A stretch of DNA of 64,000 nucleotides from JABDIP01 sp965237625 (GCA_965237625.1 CBDEGD010000046.1:167912-231911); one strand, 5' to 3'. Shown: positions 54,064-63,303, counted from the first letter of the stretch. Program-made: numbers and translations. The notes: generated from the letters alone by a model not told the origin.

Positions 54064-55149
54064 ATGTCCGACCAGATTGACGACCCCAACTCAGATGACG
54101 GGACGGCCGAGGCCGACGCGTTGGCCGAGGAGTGGGCAGCGGCCGAAGGAGACGAGGCCGACGGCGAGGGAGCGGCCGAGCGGATTCTCGACCAGGACGA
54201 GATCGACAGCCTGCTTGGGGTCAACAACGACGACGATGACGAATCCCAGATGACCGGGCTCATGGCGCTGCTCAACAGCGCCATGGTCAATTACGAGCGG
54301 CTGCCGATGCTCGAGGTGGTGTTCGACCGGCTGGTCCGGTTGATGTCGACCTCGCTTCGGAATTTTACCTCGGACAATGTCGAGATCAATCTGGACCAGG
54401 TCAGTTCGACCCGGTTTGGAGACTATCTCAATTCGATCCCGCAACCGGCCATGCTGGCCGTGTTCAAGGCCGAGGAGTGGGACAATTACGGCCTGCTGGT
54501 GATCGACAGCGCGCTGATCTACTCGATCGTCGACGTCTTGCTGGGTGGACGGCGCGGCACCGCGGCGATGCGTATCGAAGGCCGGCCCTATACGACCATC
54601 GAGCGCCGCCTGGTGGAGCGGCTGGTCAAGGTGGTGCTGTCCGATCTGAGCGCGGCATTCGACCCGCTGTCGACAGTGTCGTTCCGTTTCGACCGGCTGG
54701 AGACAAATCCGAAATTCGCGACGATCGTTCGGCCGGGCAATGCCGCCTTGCTGGCCCGGCTCCGTGTCGACATGGAAGATCGCGGCGGCCGGATGGAGCT
54801 GATGGTGCCCTATGCGACCCTGGAGCCGGTTCGCGAGATGCTGCTTCAGATGTTCATGGGCGAGAAGTTCGGCCGCGACTCGATCTGGGAAACCCATCTG
54901 GCCACCCAGCTTTGGCTGACCGATCTGTCGATCGGCGCGGTGTTGGACGAGGTGACCATGTCCTTGCGCGATGTATTGGAGTGGAAGGTCGGATCGCGGC
55001 TGATGCTGGATTGCGCCCCGGATGGCGAGATCGAGTTGCGCTGCGGAGACTGCGCCATGTTCACCGGCCGCATGGGCCGCTCGAAGGGAAATATCGCAGT
55101 GCAGATCACCGGTGATGTGGCGCCGGTCGACAACGGAGCCAATCAATGA
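54064..55149 (+). CDS. fliM: Flagellar motor switch protein FliM
   Basis: FliM forms the C-ring middle and binds CheY-P. The 361-residue product has an acidic N-terminal segment with LDQDEIDSLLGV (the CheY-binding motif), the middle domain with TSLRNFTSDNVEINLDQVSS and LLVIDSALIYSIVDVLLGG, and a C-terminal SpoA domain. The N-terminal acidic stretch before the EIDSLL motif is longer than usual. The stop overlaps the next start (ATGA). Confidence 0.95.
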   Translation: MSDQIDDPNSDDGTAEADALAEEWAAAEGDEADGEGAAERILDQDEIDSLLGVNNDDDDESQMTGLMALLNSAMVNYERLPMLEVVFDRLVRLMSTSLRNFTSDNVEINLDQVSSTRFGDYLNSIPQPAMLAVFKAEEWDNYGLLVIDSALIYSIVDVLLGGRRGTAAMRIEGRPYTTIERRLVERLVKVVLSDLSAAFDPLSTVSFRFDRLETNPKFATIVRPGNAALLARLRVDMEDRGGRMELMVPYATLEPVREMLLQMFMGEKFGRDSIWETHLATQLWLTDLSIGAVLDEVTMSLRDVLEWKVGSRLMLDCAPDGEIELRCGDCAMFTGRMGRSKGNIAVQITGDVAPVDNGANQ

Positions 55150-55613
55150 TCGCCGATTATGGATTGATCCTCGACTGTCTGATCGTGGTGCTGTTATGCG
55201 CCACAGTGGTGTATGCGGCCGCCTTGAACCGGCGCATCGTCCGGCTGCGCGACAACCGTACGGAGCTGGAACTGGCGGCGCGGGCGATGGCCGATGCCGC
55301 CGCCAAGGCCGATGCCGGAATCAAGGGGCTGAAGCTGACCGCCGGAAGTGTCGGCGCGGCGATCCAGACGGATATCGGCAAGGCGCAGGCGTTGCGCGAA
55401 GAACTCACCTTTCTGGTCGAGGCCGGGGAAGCCATGGCCGGCCGGCTGGAGGCCGCGGCCAGCGGTATCGGCCGGGCCGCCGAGGAGAACCGGCCGCGAG
55501 CCGCCAATTCAGAGCCGTCGAAGGTCGATCCCAAGATGTGGCGAAGTGGCACCGATGGAAATGCCGAGCGCGCCAAGCGTGATCTGATGAAGACGATCGA
55601 GACCCTGCGATAG
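55146..55613 (+). CDS. DUF6468-type membrane-anchored protein
   Basis: A 155-residue protein with one N-terminal transmembrane segment (about 7-25) and a helical cytoplasmic region. It fits DUF6468, a family found between fliM and motE in Rhodospirillales-type flagellar clusters, function unknown. It overlaps fliM by 4 bases and ends 3 bp before motE, so it is translated with the motor genes. A role in the motor or switch is inferred from position. Confidence 0.65.
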   Translation: MIADYGLILDCLIVVLLCATVVYAAALNRRIVRLRDNRTELELAARAMADAAAKADAGIKGLKLTAGSVGAAIQTDIGKAQALREELTFLVEAGEAMAGRLEAAASGIGRAAEENRPRAANSEPSKVDPKMWRSGTDGNAERAKRDLMKTIETLR

Positions 55614-55616
55614 ACG

Positions 55617-56414
55617 ATGACCAGCAACGCACCCGATCCCGCAACCGGCCAGTTGCCGGCGATACGCATGGTGCCGCCGCGTGGGCGCGCGGCCATCCGT
55701 CGCCCGGGCCCGCGGCGGTGCTTTCGAGTGCGCCTGCTGCCGGCGCTCATTTTTGTATCCGTGCTGATGGTCGGCGTTCGGGTCGGTGATCTCTGGGAAG
55801 GGTTGACCGGAACCGGTCCCGCCGCAATGCGCTCTCCCTTGGTGGCGTCGGCCGCGAATACCACGGAGCCGACGGCGCGTGTCGCCGAAGCGCCAGTTGA
55901 TGCGCAGGCCGCGGCCGTGAACGAGGCCGGCTCCGCGTCGGGCATGTCCGAGACCATCGATGGCGCAATGTCCGCTCCGATATTCGATCCGGAGGATCTG
56001 AGTGCGGGCGAGTGGGATCTTCTCCAACAGCTTTCGGCCCGGCGCGATGCATTGGATCAACGAGAGCGCGACATCGATCAGCGCGAAGCCTTTCTGTCCG
56101 TTGCCGAGCAGCGCCTGGACGAGAAGGTCACCGAGTTGGAGGCGGTCCGCGCTCAGCTTGAAGCCCTGCTTCGCCAGGTCGATGAGGAGGGCGAGGCCCA
56201 GCTTGCCGGGTTGGTCGGTATTTATGAATCCATGCGGCCCGCCGACGCGGCGACGATCTTCAACGGGCTGGAGTTGGAAGTCCTGATCAGCGTCATGGAG
56301 CGCATGCGGGGCCAGAAATCAGCGCCGATACTGGCCGGGATGAATCCGGAGCGGGCCCGGCTCGTGACCACCGAACTGGCGCGCCGCAGAGATCTTCCGG
56401 AACTGCCCGAATGA
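55617..56414 (+). CDS. motE: MotE-like flagellar protein
   Basis: MotE is a periplasmic chaperone for MotC in rhizobia. The 265-residue product has a basic N-terminus, one transmembrane segment (about 39-55), a coiled coil (ALDQRERDIDQREAFLSVAE) and a C-terminal MgtE-N-like domain with IYESMRPADAATIFNGLELE, the MotE signature. It follows DUF6468 by 3 bp and overlaps the next gene (ATGA). Confidence 0.82.
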   Translation: MTSNAPDPATGQLPAIRMVPPRGRAAIRRPGPRRCFRVRLLPALIFVSVLMVGVRVGDLWEGLTGTGPAAMRSPLVASAANTTEPTARVAEAPVDAQAAAVNEAGSASGMSETIDGAMSAPIFDPEDLSAGEWDLLQQLSARRDALDQRERDIDQREAFLSVAEQRLDEKVTELEAVRAQLEALLRQVDEEGEAQLAGLVGIYESMRPADAATIFNGLELEVLISVMERMRGQKSAPILAGMNPERARLVTTELARRRDLPELPE

Positions 56415-59400
56415 TCGCCGGCGACCGCGTGCCTCCAAGCCGAGGGGCCCCCAAAGGGCAGCGGCCGATGCGGCGGGCCCATCGCTTGGCAATTTGCCTC
56501 TGCATCGCCGGGATGGCGCTGGTCATATGGCTGTGGGGCACCCGGTTCGCATGGTCCGACGAGGTTCGCGGGCAGGATTCGGGGTCGCATGGACAGCTCG
56601 AATTCGAGTGGGATGCACCCATCGACTACCGGCTCCGCCGCAGCGGCAACCGTGTCATCGTTGTATTCGATCGTCAGATCGGCGATGGCGCCGCCCAGGC
56701 ATTCCGCCGGGTCGGCAGCTATCTCGAAGAGGGCCGGATCATCGGCGACGGCTCGACGATTCTGCTGGTGCTCGAGCCGACGATGTCGCTGGTGGAACGC
56801 CGGGTCGATGGCACGGTCATTTTCGAGCTGAAGCCGCCGGACTCCGAACAGCCCGCGGATGTCGCCGAGGCGCCACCGGCCGAGCCCACCATCGTACCAC
56901 CCCCGGCCGCGGCGTCTGTCGTTTCGCCGGCTCCGGCCGTGATATCACAGCCGCAACCGTTGCCAATGTTTGTCGACCGGCCGACGATCAGGGTCCGTGG
57001 CGGCGAGCACGACGAGTTCAGCCGGATCGTATTCGACTGGGCCGCATCGGTCGGCTATCAGGTCGAGCAGTCCGGTGGCCGGGTCAGAATCGTGTTCGAC
57101 ACGCCGGCTGACGCTGATTTCGCGCGCGCCGCGCCAGCCAACCTGAGCCGGGTCGACGCGCTGTCGCAAATTGGCGGGCAGGGCAATCTCATGGTGAGTG
57201 TCGCGGTCCCGCCCGACAGCAGGCTGCGCCATTTCCGATCCGGCCCCAAGGTGGTGCTGGATATCCTGGAGGGTGACGGCACTTCGGCGCCGGTCCACGC
57301 TACGGCCCCGACACCCAGCCCGCCGCCCGCCGCGTCACAGGCATCCGTCCCGGAACCGGCGCCGCCTCAACTCGCCGGGGGCCCGGCCGAACAGCCGGAG
57401 CAGGCTGCGGTGCCGGCGCGGGACCCGGCGGCGCGGTCTCCCCACTCGACCCCTCGCCACGATGCCGGGGCGGCGCATCCGGAACCGATATCGGACCACG
57501 CCCCAACACCCGGACCGACAATGGCCGACCCTCAGCAAATTGCCGCCGCGCCCGCATCGGAGCCGGAGCTTGCGGTTGGCCAACCGATGTCGTTGTTGCC
57601 GCAGCGGGCGCCGCAGCGCTTGCCCGTCGAGATGAGGCCGCTTTCGCATGGTCCGGTAGAGCCGATTGCGCGATTCGACCCCCGGGTTCCCGCCGCCCTT
57701 GCGGTGTTCGAGCGTGGCCGCTCCCTTTGGGTCGTGTTCGCGTCGGAGAGCAACCTCGATGCCAATGTACTGGCGTCGCAGGGCAGCCCTGCGCTTGGCA
57801 GCGTGGATGTGATCCGGGCCGAGGGCGGTATCGCCCTCAGGTTTCAGCCCGATCAGGAGGGCGATATCAGAGTGTGGCGGCGCGGAACCATGTGGACCGT
57901 CGCGCTGGAACCGGCGGCAATCCGCTCCGGTGAGGGTCTTGATCTCGTGCCTCAGCCGGACTATCCGCTGGGGCCGCGCCTTTTGATCGAGGGCGGGACC
58001 GGGCCAGGCTTGGTCCGGTTCACCGATCCGCTGGTCGGCGATGTGCTGATTGCGGCACCGACCCGCGAACCGGGGCTTGGGTTGATGGAAGAAGCGCGGT
58101 TGGCGCAGGTTCGGCTGTTGCCTTCGGTGCAGGGCCTCGTCGCCCGGCCGATGTCCGAGAGCCTGGCGATGCGTGTGGCCCGTGACGGAATCGAGATCAC
58201 CGATGCGGACGGGCTGCTGCTGTCGCCATCGGCGGATACGACCCGCGAGATGATCGCCATCGCGCCGCCAATCGATACGAATGATCGGCTGCTGGAAGTC
58301 GATGTCTGGCGCGGGGTCGCGGGCAACGGATTCATCGAGCAGCGCCAAGCCATTCAAAAAGTGCTTGCCCAGGTCGATGAGGTCGATCTCGACCGCGCCC
58401 GGCTCGATTTCGCCCGCTTCAATTTCGCTCATGGCTATGCCGAGGAAACCCTTGGCCTGTTGGACCTGGTGGAGGAGAGCCAGCCATCCATCGCCGGGCG
58501 CGAGAACTTTGTCATTCTGCGTGGTGCGGCCCGGGTGCTGGCGGATGAACTGCAAGATGCGGTCGCCGATTTGGGTCATCCGGGGCTCGCGGAGTCCCGC
58601 GACGCCGCGCTTTGGCGTGCAGCGGCGGCGGCCAAGTCCGAAGATTGGGCGCATGCGGCCATCGAGTTCGAGAAGGCCGGCAGGCTGATCGAGACCTATC
58701 CGAGGCCCTTCGCCGATCTGCTGGTGCGCCTGGCGGCACGGACCGCTATCGAGATGAACGATTCAGGCGGCGCGGAATCTCAACTGGCCAGACTCTCGGC
58801 ACTGACCGACGGCGAGTCCGATGGCTGGGCGTCCACCAACTACCTGCGCGGTGTCATCGCGAACAAGGCCGGCGATCTGGCGACCGCATCCGTCGCGTTC
58901 ACGGTCGCCGCTGAATCGGACGATCGATACTACCGTACCCTGTCGGAATTGGCGCTTGTCGAGATCGATCTGGCCCAAGGCGACATCGATTGGGAGGAGG
59001 CGGTTGCGACCTTTGAGTCCCTGCGCTTCGCCTGGCGTGGCGATCAGCTTGAATTCGACCTGATCGACCGCATCGAGGGCCTGTACTGGCGGGAAGGGCG
59101 CTATCGCATGGCGCTGGAGACCCTAGGGCAGGCCGGACGCTCGTTTCCGGGCGAACTCGCCGGCGAGGCCTATGAGGCGCGGTTGCAGGCCCGCTTTGTC
59201 GAGCTGTTCGGGTCGGACCGGATCAAAGCCATGTCGCCGCTGGCGGCGATCTCCCTCTATCACGACAACGCCGGGCTGATGCCCAAGGATGAGGACGGCA
59301 ACCGGGTGCTGCGAGGCCTCGCCGAAAGGCTGGTCGAGATCGACCTGCTGGACCAGGCCGGCGACATACTGGCCGAGTTGCTCGACACCCGGCTCGAGGG

Positions 59401-59992
59401 GCTGGAACTGGCGCGGACCGGGACCCGGCTTGCCGGAATTCGGCTTCTATCCGGCCAGCCGGAAGCCGCCCTCCATGCGCTCGACGCCAGCAACGCCGAT
59501 GCCGAAGCGCTTCCAGCCCTGGCGGATGAACGTCGTTTGCTACGGGCCCACGCTTTGTCCGAATTGGGCGAGTCGGCCGCCGCGCTTGATATGTTGGCGC
59601 CGGACAATTCGCCGATCGCAGCGGCGGCCCGCGCCGATATCGCCTGGCGATCCCAGGACTGGGCGGCGGCGGCTGAGGCAATGAGCGTGTTGGTCAAACC
59701 ACCGCCACCTGCCGGCTCGCCGATTTCAGATGCGGAGTCCGAGCTGGTGCTGAATCTGGGTATCGCGCTGGCCTTGGGCAATGATGTCCCAGGGCTTGAT
59801 CGTCTGGCCGAGCGCTACGGCGGCGCCATGTCACGATCACCAAGCGCCAACACCTTCGCGATCCTGACCCGGTCTCCCGGGGGCACGCCGCAAATTGCCG
59901 ATCTGGCGGCGATCCGCCGGCAGGTGTCGGAAGTCGATCTGTTCCAGCAATTCCTACTCGGCTACCGCACCGCCGGCGGTCCGAGCGGGTAA
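56411..59992 (+). CDS. Giant AMIN-like/TPR protein of the flagellar operon
   Basis: A 1193-residue protein with a membrane segment near 26-44, then two AMIN-like beta modules (LEFEWDAPIDYRLRRSGNRV at about 59 and FDWAASVGYQVEQSGGRVRI at about 209), a Pro/Ala-rich spacer (about 290-400), a third beta-rich part (about 410-640), and a long helical TPR-type C-terminus (about 650-1185). The start overlaps motE (ATGA). AMIN modules often bind peptidoglycan or localise to the envelope, so a periplasmic scaffold for the motor is possible. No catalytic motif seen. Confidence 0.75.
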   Translation: MIAGDRVPPSRGAPKGQRPMRRAHRLAICLCIAGMALVIWLWGTRFAWSDEVRGQDSGSHGQLEFEWDAPIDYRLRRSGNRVIVVFDRQIGDGAAQAFRRVGSYLEEGRIIGDGSTILLVLEPTMSLVERRVDGTVIFELKPPDSEQPADVAEAPPAEPTIVPPPAAASVVSPAPAVISQPQPLPMFVDRPTIRVRGGEHDEFSRIVFDWAASVGYQVEQSGGRVRIVFDTPADADFARAAPANLSRVDALSQIGGQGNLMVSVAVPPDSRLRHFRSGPKVVLDILEGDGTSAPVHATAPTPSPPPAASQASVPEPAPPQLAGGPAEQPEQAAVPARDPAARSPHSTPRHDAGAAHPEPISDHAPTPGPTMADPQQIAAAPASEPELAVGQPMSLLPQRAPQRLPVEMRPLSHGPVEPIARFDPRVPAALAVFERGRSLWVVFASESNLDANVLASQGSPALGSVDVIRAEGGIALRFQPDQEGDIRVWRRGTMWTVALEPAAIRSGEGLDLVPQPDYPLGPRLLIEGGTGPGLVRFTDPLVGDVLIAAPTREPGLGLMEEARLAQVRLLPSVQGLVARPMSESLAMRVARDGIEITDADGLLLSPSADTTREMIAIAPPIDTNDRLLEVDVWRGVAGNGFIEQRQAIQKVLAQVDEVDLDRARLDFARFNFAHGYAEETLGLLDLVEESQPSIAGRENFVILRGAARVLADELQDAVADLGHPGLAESRDAALWRAAAAAKSEDWAHAAIEFEKAGRLIETYPRPFADLLVRLAARTAIEMNDSGGAESQLARLSALTDGESDGWASTNYLRGVIANKAGDLATASVAFTVAAESDDRYYRTLSELALVEIDLAQGDIDWEEAVATFESLRFAWRGDQLEFDLIDRIEGLYWREGRYRMALETLGQAGRSFPGELAGEAYEARLQARFVELFGSDRIKAMSPLAAISLYHDNAGLMPKDEDGNRVLRGLAERLVEIDLLDQAGDILAELLDTRLEGLELARTGTRLAGIRLLSGQPEAALHALDASNADAEALPALADERRLLRAHALSELGESAAALDMLAPDNSPIAAAARADIAWRSQDWAAAAEAMSVLVKPPPPAGSPISDAESELVLNLGIALALGNDVPGLDRLAERYGGAMSRSPSANTFAILTRSPGGTPQIADLAAIRRQVSEVDLFQQFLLGYRTAGGPSG

Positions 59993-60040
59993 GGCCCTCA
60001 AGGCTGAGACCGCTCAGCTTCGGACGGACTACCGCGCCGC

Positions 60041-60794
60041 CTACGTGCCGAAGCTGCGGATCAGGCTGCCGGCGATCAGGTACCAGCCATCCACCAGGAC
60101 GAAAAAGATCAGCTTGAACGGCAGCGAGATCATGATCGGCGGCAGCATCATCATGCCCATCGACATCAGGATCGAGGCCACGACCATGTCGATGATCAGG
60201 AACGGCAGGAACAGCAGAAAGCCGATCTCGAAGGAACGGCGCAATTCGCTGATCATAAAGGCCGGGATCAAGGTTTGAGTCGAGATATCCTCGGGACTCT
60301 CCACATCGGTCTCGCCGGCGATCTCCATGAACAATCCCAAATCCTGCTCGCGCACGTGGCTCAGCATGAAGCCGCGGAATGGAGTCAAAGTGCGTTCGAG
60401 CGCTTCCGATTCGTCGATTTGCTCGGCAAGCAGCGGCTGGATGCCTTGTTCATAGGCCGCCTCGAAGACCGGGGTCATGATGAAGAAGGTGAGGAACAAG
60501 GCGAGGCTGATCAGAACCGAATTCGGCGGGGTCTGCTGAATACCAAGAGCGCTGCGCAGGAACGACAGCACCACCACGATCCGGGTGAAGGACGTCACCA
60601 TCACCAGGATTGAAGGCGCCAGCGACAGGATCGTGATCAGCGCGACGATCTGCAGGATCAGGCTGGTGGTTTCGCCTTCGCCGCCGCCAAGATCCAGGGA
60701 CAGGGTCTGCTGCCGACGCGGGGAGGTTCATCAGCGCCAACGCCGCCGCGAAGCCCAGTATCAGAAGAAGCCGGAAGAGAGCCCTGGCGATCAT
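60041..60794 (-). pseudogene. fliP: Flagellar export gate protein FliP, one frameshift
   Basis: FliP is a core of the export gate. The mature part is intact and typical: SFTRIVVVLSFLRSALGIQQ, TPPNSVLISLALFLTFF, MTPVFEAAYEQGI, MISELRRSFEIGFLLFLPFL, SILMSMGMMMLPP. Frames for the signal peptide (MIARALFRLLLILGFAAALA) and the mature part are joined by one shift near 60712, in the region encoding ASAA then LSLDLGGG. The overlap ATGA with fliO and full conservation indicate a functional gene with a sequencing indel. Confidence 0.85.
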
Positions 60795-61114
60795 TGCGCG
60801 GCCCGGGCGGTGCCTGTGGGAGGTGAGGGCGGTTCCTCCGATGGCATCGGCGGCGGTTCGATGGCGGATTCGATCAACTGGTCACCGGTGGTCCCCAATA
60901 GGACAAGGTGCTCGCTCGTGTCCCTTCGGATCAGTACAAGCCGATGGCGGGCATCCAGGGACAATGATTCCACGATCGACAGCCGACGTGCGGAGCCCGG
61001 CCGCGCGAAGGCGCCGGCAAAGCCGAACCGCTTCGCCAGCCAGGCGAGCAGAGCTATCAGCGCCAGGACGAAGACAAGCGCGAAGAAAAAGCGGAGATAG
61101 GCGTCTAAGGCCAT
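60791..61114 (-). CDS. fliO: Flagellar export protein FliO
   Basis: FliO helps FliP assemble. The 107-residue product has one transmembrane segment (about 8-28, RFFFALVFVLALIALLAWL) and the FliO cytoplasmic domain (RRLSIVESLSLDARHRLVLI then EHLVLLGTTG). The stop overlaps the fliP start. Length is typical. Confidence 0.9.
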   Translation of the reverse strand: MALDAYLRFFFALVFVLALIALLAWLAKRFGFAGAFARPGSARRLSIVESLSLDARHRLVLIRRDTSEHLVLLGTTGDQLIESAIEPPPMPSEEPPSPPTGTARAAQ

Positions 61115-61141
61115 GATGCGGCGTTGGGTCCGATCCGGAGA

Positions 61142-61459
61142 CTAGTCTTGCGGCTTGCGATATGCCGCCGCCGCCGAACGGTGGCTCTGTGACCCTCTAA
61201 GGGCCGACGCGACTTGACCGTGTTGGTCCTTCAGATCCTCGGACAACTGGTTGAGGTCCTCTATGAGGCTGAGCAGTGTCGGCTTCAGAGGCTGTGCGTC
61301 GGCCTTATCCTGCTCTTGGATCAGGCCGCACAACTCATCGACCCGGCGTTCCAGGCCGGCCAGATCGATCAGCTGTCCTTCGCCGACCTTGCGTCGGGCG
61401 AGTAGGACCGCCCCAACCACCTCCTCGAGCCCGCGCCGGATTTGGGCAATACCGCTCAC
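61142..61459 (-). CDS. Hypothetical helical protein of the fliO/fliP operon
   Basis: A 105-residue protein, mostly helical (RRGLEEVVGAVLLARRKVGE; DLAGLERRVDELCGLIQEQD), without transmembrane segments. I do not recognise the family. It overlaps the upstream FlhB-C-like gene (ATGA) and is 27 bp before fliO, so it is coupled to export genes. A FliT- or FlgN-like chaperone role is conceivable but unsupported by motifs. Confidence 0.55.
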   Translation of the reverse strand: MSGIAQIRRGLEEVVGAVLLARRKVGEGQLIDLAGLERRVDELCGLIQEQDKADAQPLKPTLLSLIEDLNQLSEDLKDQHGQVASALRGSQSHRSAAAAYRKPQD

Positions 61460-61803
61460 TCCATGGCTCCTTCACGCTCCTGCAGAATCCGCAGCTTGCC
61501 ATTCGCCTCGAAAACATAGCGCAGTACCTCGGCGACCGCGACGAATGCCTCTGCCGGGATGTCCTCTCCAAGGTCCAAGGCACCCAACAATTCGGCGAGA
61601 TCGGTATCTTTGCGCACTTTGATGCCTGCCGCGAAGGCGGCATCCAGGATCGCCTCCGCCAAATCGCCACGGCCGGAAGCAACAATCTTGGGGACATGAT
61701 CCGGGTCGAGGTCGTAGCGCAATGCAATGGCAACAGGAGGTGCTCGGCCAGCGCCCCTGGCGCGCGCCTTCGATGCATCGAGTTGGTCACCACGATCGGT
61801 CAA
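61456..61803 (-). CDS. FlhB C-terminal-domain-like (FhlB-type) protein
   Basis: A 115-residue protein resembling the cytoplasmic domain of the export switch FlhB after its cleavage site: VAIALRYDLDPDHVPKIVAS then GIKVRKDTDLAELLGALDLG and VAEVLRYVFEANGK. It lacks the membrane part, like the small FlhB-homologous proteins found in many flagellar clusters. The longer frame to 61911 runs through a perfect CtrA box, so the start is taken as TTG at 61803; other starts are possible. Confidence 0.75.
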   Translation of the reverse strand: MTDRGDQLDASKARARGAGRAPPVAIALRYDLDPDHVPKIVASGRGDLAEAILDAAFAAGIKVRKDTDLAELLGALDLGEDIPAEAFVAVAEVLRYVFEANGKLRILQEREGAME

Positions 61804-61856
61804 GAAGAACGCCCACCCGCAAGGGATTCCGAATGTCGGAAGGTGGCGAATCGTAG

Positions 61857-61871
61857 TTAAGGAAAGCTTAA
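61857..61871 (-). promoter_or_regulatory. Perfect CtrA box upstream of the FhlB-like/fliO/fliP operon
   Basis: TTAA-GGAAAGC-TTAA is an exact match to the CtrA consensus. It lies 54-68 bp upstream of the proposed TTG start at 61803 and about 130 bp downstream of the csrA stop. Confidence 0.75.
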
Positions 61872-61997
61872 ATTTGGCAACGATCGGTTGTCGAACCGCA
61901 CCATTGCACATCCTCGGTAGAAGAACGTCACGTCGCCTGTCACCGGTAGGCGAGCGGGGACCCTTGGCCTATTCGCCAGGCTCTGTCTTCGAGGTGG

Positions 61998-62204
61998 TCA
62001 GGCCCTCGAATACATCGTCGGCCGACTCGGCAGCTGCCGGTTTTCTGCCTGAATCCGTTCGTACAATTCCTCCCTCAGCACGGACACATCCGACGGGAAT
62101 GTGAAGCCCAGCTTGATGGACTTGCCCCGGATTTCAACGACGGTTACCCGAATATCGTCGTTGATCACGATGGTCTCACCGATTTTGCGAGTCAGATAGA
62201 GCAC
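61998..62204 (-). CDS. csrA: Translational regulator CsrA
   Basis: CsrA binds GGA motifs in mRNA leaders. The 68-residue product is a typical CsrA: MLYLTRKIGETIVINDDIRV, IKLGFTFPSDVSVLREELYE. fliW in this window is its likely antagonist, and flagellin mRNA its likely target. It is divergent from flgB, with 227 bp between. Confidence 0.95.
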   Translation of the reverse strand: MLYLTRKIGETIVINDDIRVTVVEIRGKSIKLGFTFPSDVSVLREELYERIQAENRQLPSRPTMYSRA

Positions 62205-62323
62205 GCTTGTGGCCTGAGCCTCGCTTGAGCTGTCGGACGATCGTCCCAGGATACTCCGGCCCCAGGATTTGCGACCAAGTGTACGATCCGGGACGGTACG
62301 TCGATGGGTAGAAGTGAAACATT

Positions 62324-62338
62324 TTTAGAGAATGTTAA
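62324..62338 (+). promoter_or_regulatory. CtrA-like box upstream of flgB
   Basis: TTTA-GAGAATG-TTAA is one base off the CtrA consensus and lies 94 bp before flgB. It is identical in pattern to the box before fliX. Confidence 0.5.
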
Positions 62339-62431
62339 CAACCCGGTGCGAGCATCGACTTTCGCATAAGCCTTAGGCGCGAGCGGGGCGGCGTACCCCT
62401 GAAACGCCCCTTTCCAAACCACCGGCACCCC

Positions 62432-62839
62432 ATGGATTTCAGTAATCTCGGCCTCTTCAAACTCATCACGAGCCGAATCGACTGGTTGAGTCACCGGCAA
62501 GAAGTTCTCGCCGGCAATATCGCGAACGCCGACACGCCAGGCTACAGGCCCCTGGATTTAAACCCATTTTCCGATCACCTGTCCCGTGCCGGTGGATCGT
62601 CATCTGCCATGGTGACGACCCATGCCGGGCACCTTCGGCCCGATGCCGCGAAGGCATCGCAGAGCAGCGGCACCGAGCGTATCGACGACATCTATGAGGC
62701 GTCGCCGACCGGCAATGAGGTTATCCTCGAACAACAACTCATCCGGGTCTCTGAAACCGCCATGCAGCACCAATTGGCGCTCAATCTGTATCGAAAGCAC
62801 GCCGGAATGATTCGCTCTGCGCTTGGGCGCGGCGCCTGA
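62432..62839 (+). CDS. flgB: Proximal rod protein FlgB
   Basis: FlgB is a proximal rod subunit. The 135-residue product has DWLSHRQEVLAGNIANADTP then GYRPLDLNPF (rod-family motif), and the C-terminal helix TAMQHQLALNLYRKHAGMIR. First gene of flgB-flgC-fliE-fliQ-fliR. Length typical. Confidence 0.94.
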   Translation: MDFSNLGLFKLITSRIDWLSHRQEVLAGNIANADTPGYRPLDLNPFSDHLSRAGGSSSAMVTTHAGHLRPDAAKASQSSGTERIDDIYEASPTGNEVILEQQLIRVSETAMQHQLALNLYRKHAGMIRSALGRGA

Positions 62840-62861
62840 CCGGATGCGATGAGGTAACGTC

Positions 62862-63269
62862 ATGGATCTGTCGAAGAGCCTTGAGATCTCCGCTGCGGGA
62901 ATGCGCGCGCAGGGAACCCGGCTTCGGGTCATCTCCGAAAACCTGGCCAATGCCGATTCGACCGGCGAGTCACCGGACGATCTTCCCTATCGCCGTCAGG
63001 TCGTGACCTTCCGCAACCTGTTCGATCGCGCTCTCGGCGTCGACACGATCGAGGTGGCGAATGTCATAGAGGACCCCAGCCAGTTCAATCGTCAATACGA
63101 GCCGGGCCATCCCAGCGCCGACGATGAAGGCTACGTGCTGTATCCGAACGTCAACACGCTGGTGGAGATGATGGATATGCGCGAGGCGCAGCGCAGCTAC
63201 GAGGCCAATCTGAACGCCATCGAGGTCGCGCGGTCGATGATGACCAAAACCATTGAGCTGCTGCGCTAG
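62862..63269 (+). CDS. flgC: Proximal rod protein FlgC
   Basis: FlgC is a proximal rod subunit. The 135-residue product has SAAGMRAQGTRLRVISENLA then NADSTG (rod motif) and the conserved C-terminal MDMREAQRSYEANLNAIEVA. It lies 22 bp after flgB. Confidence 0.95.
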   Translation: MDLSKSLEISAAGMRAQGTRLRVISENLANADSTGESPDDLPYRRQVVTFRNLFDRALGVDTIEVANVIEDPSQFNRQYEPGHPSADDEGYVLYPNVNTLVEMMDMREAQRSYEANLNAIEVARSMMTKTIELLR

Positions 63270-63303
63270 CAGCAGCCTGGATGGATAGAACGGAGGACTG
63301 CCC

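Noticed and set aside
60000..60020. Small hairpin between the giant TPR gene and fliP
   Set aside because: Short imperfect stem without a T run; not convincing as a terminator.
62192..62500. 102-codon minus-strand frame overlapping csrA and flgB ends
   Set aside because: It covers the flgB promoter region and the flgB 5' end in antisense, has no recognisable family, and its end overlaps the csrA start. csrA and flgB are both certain.
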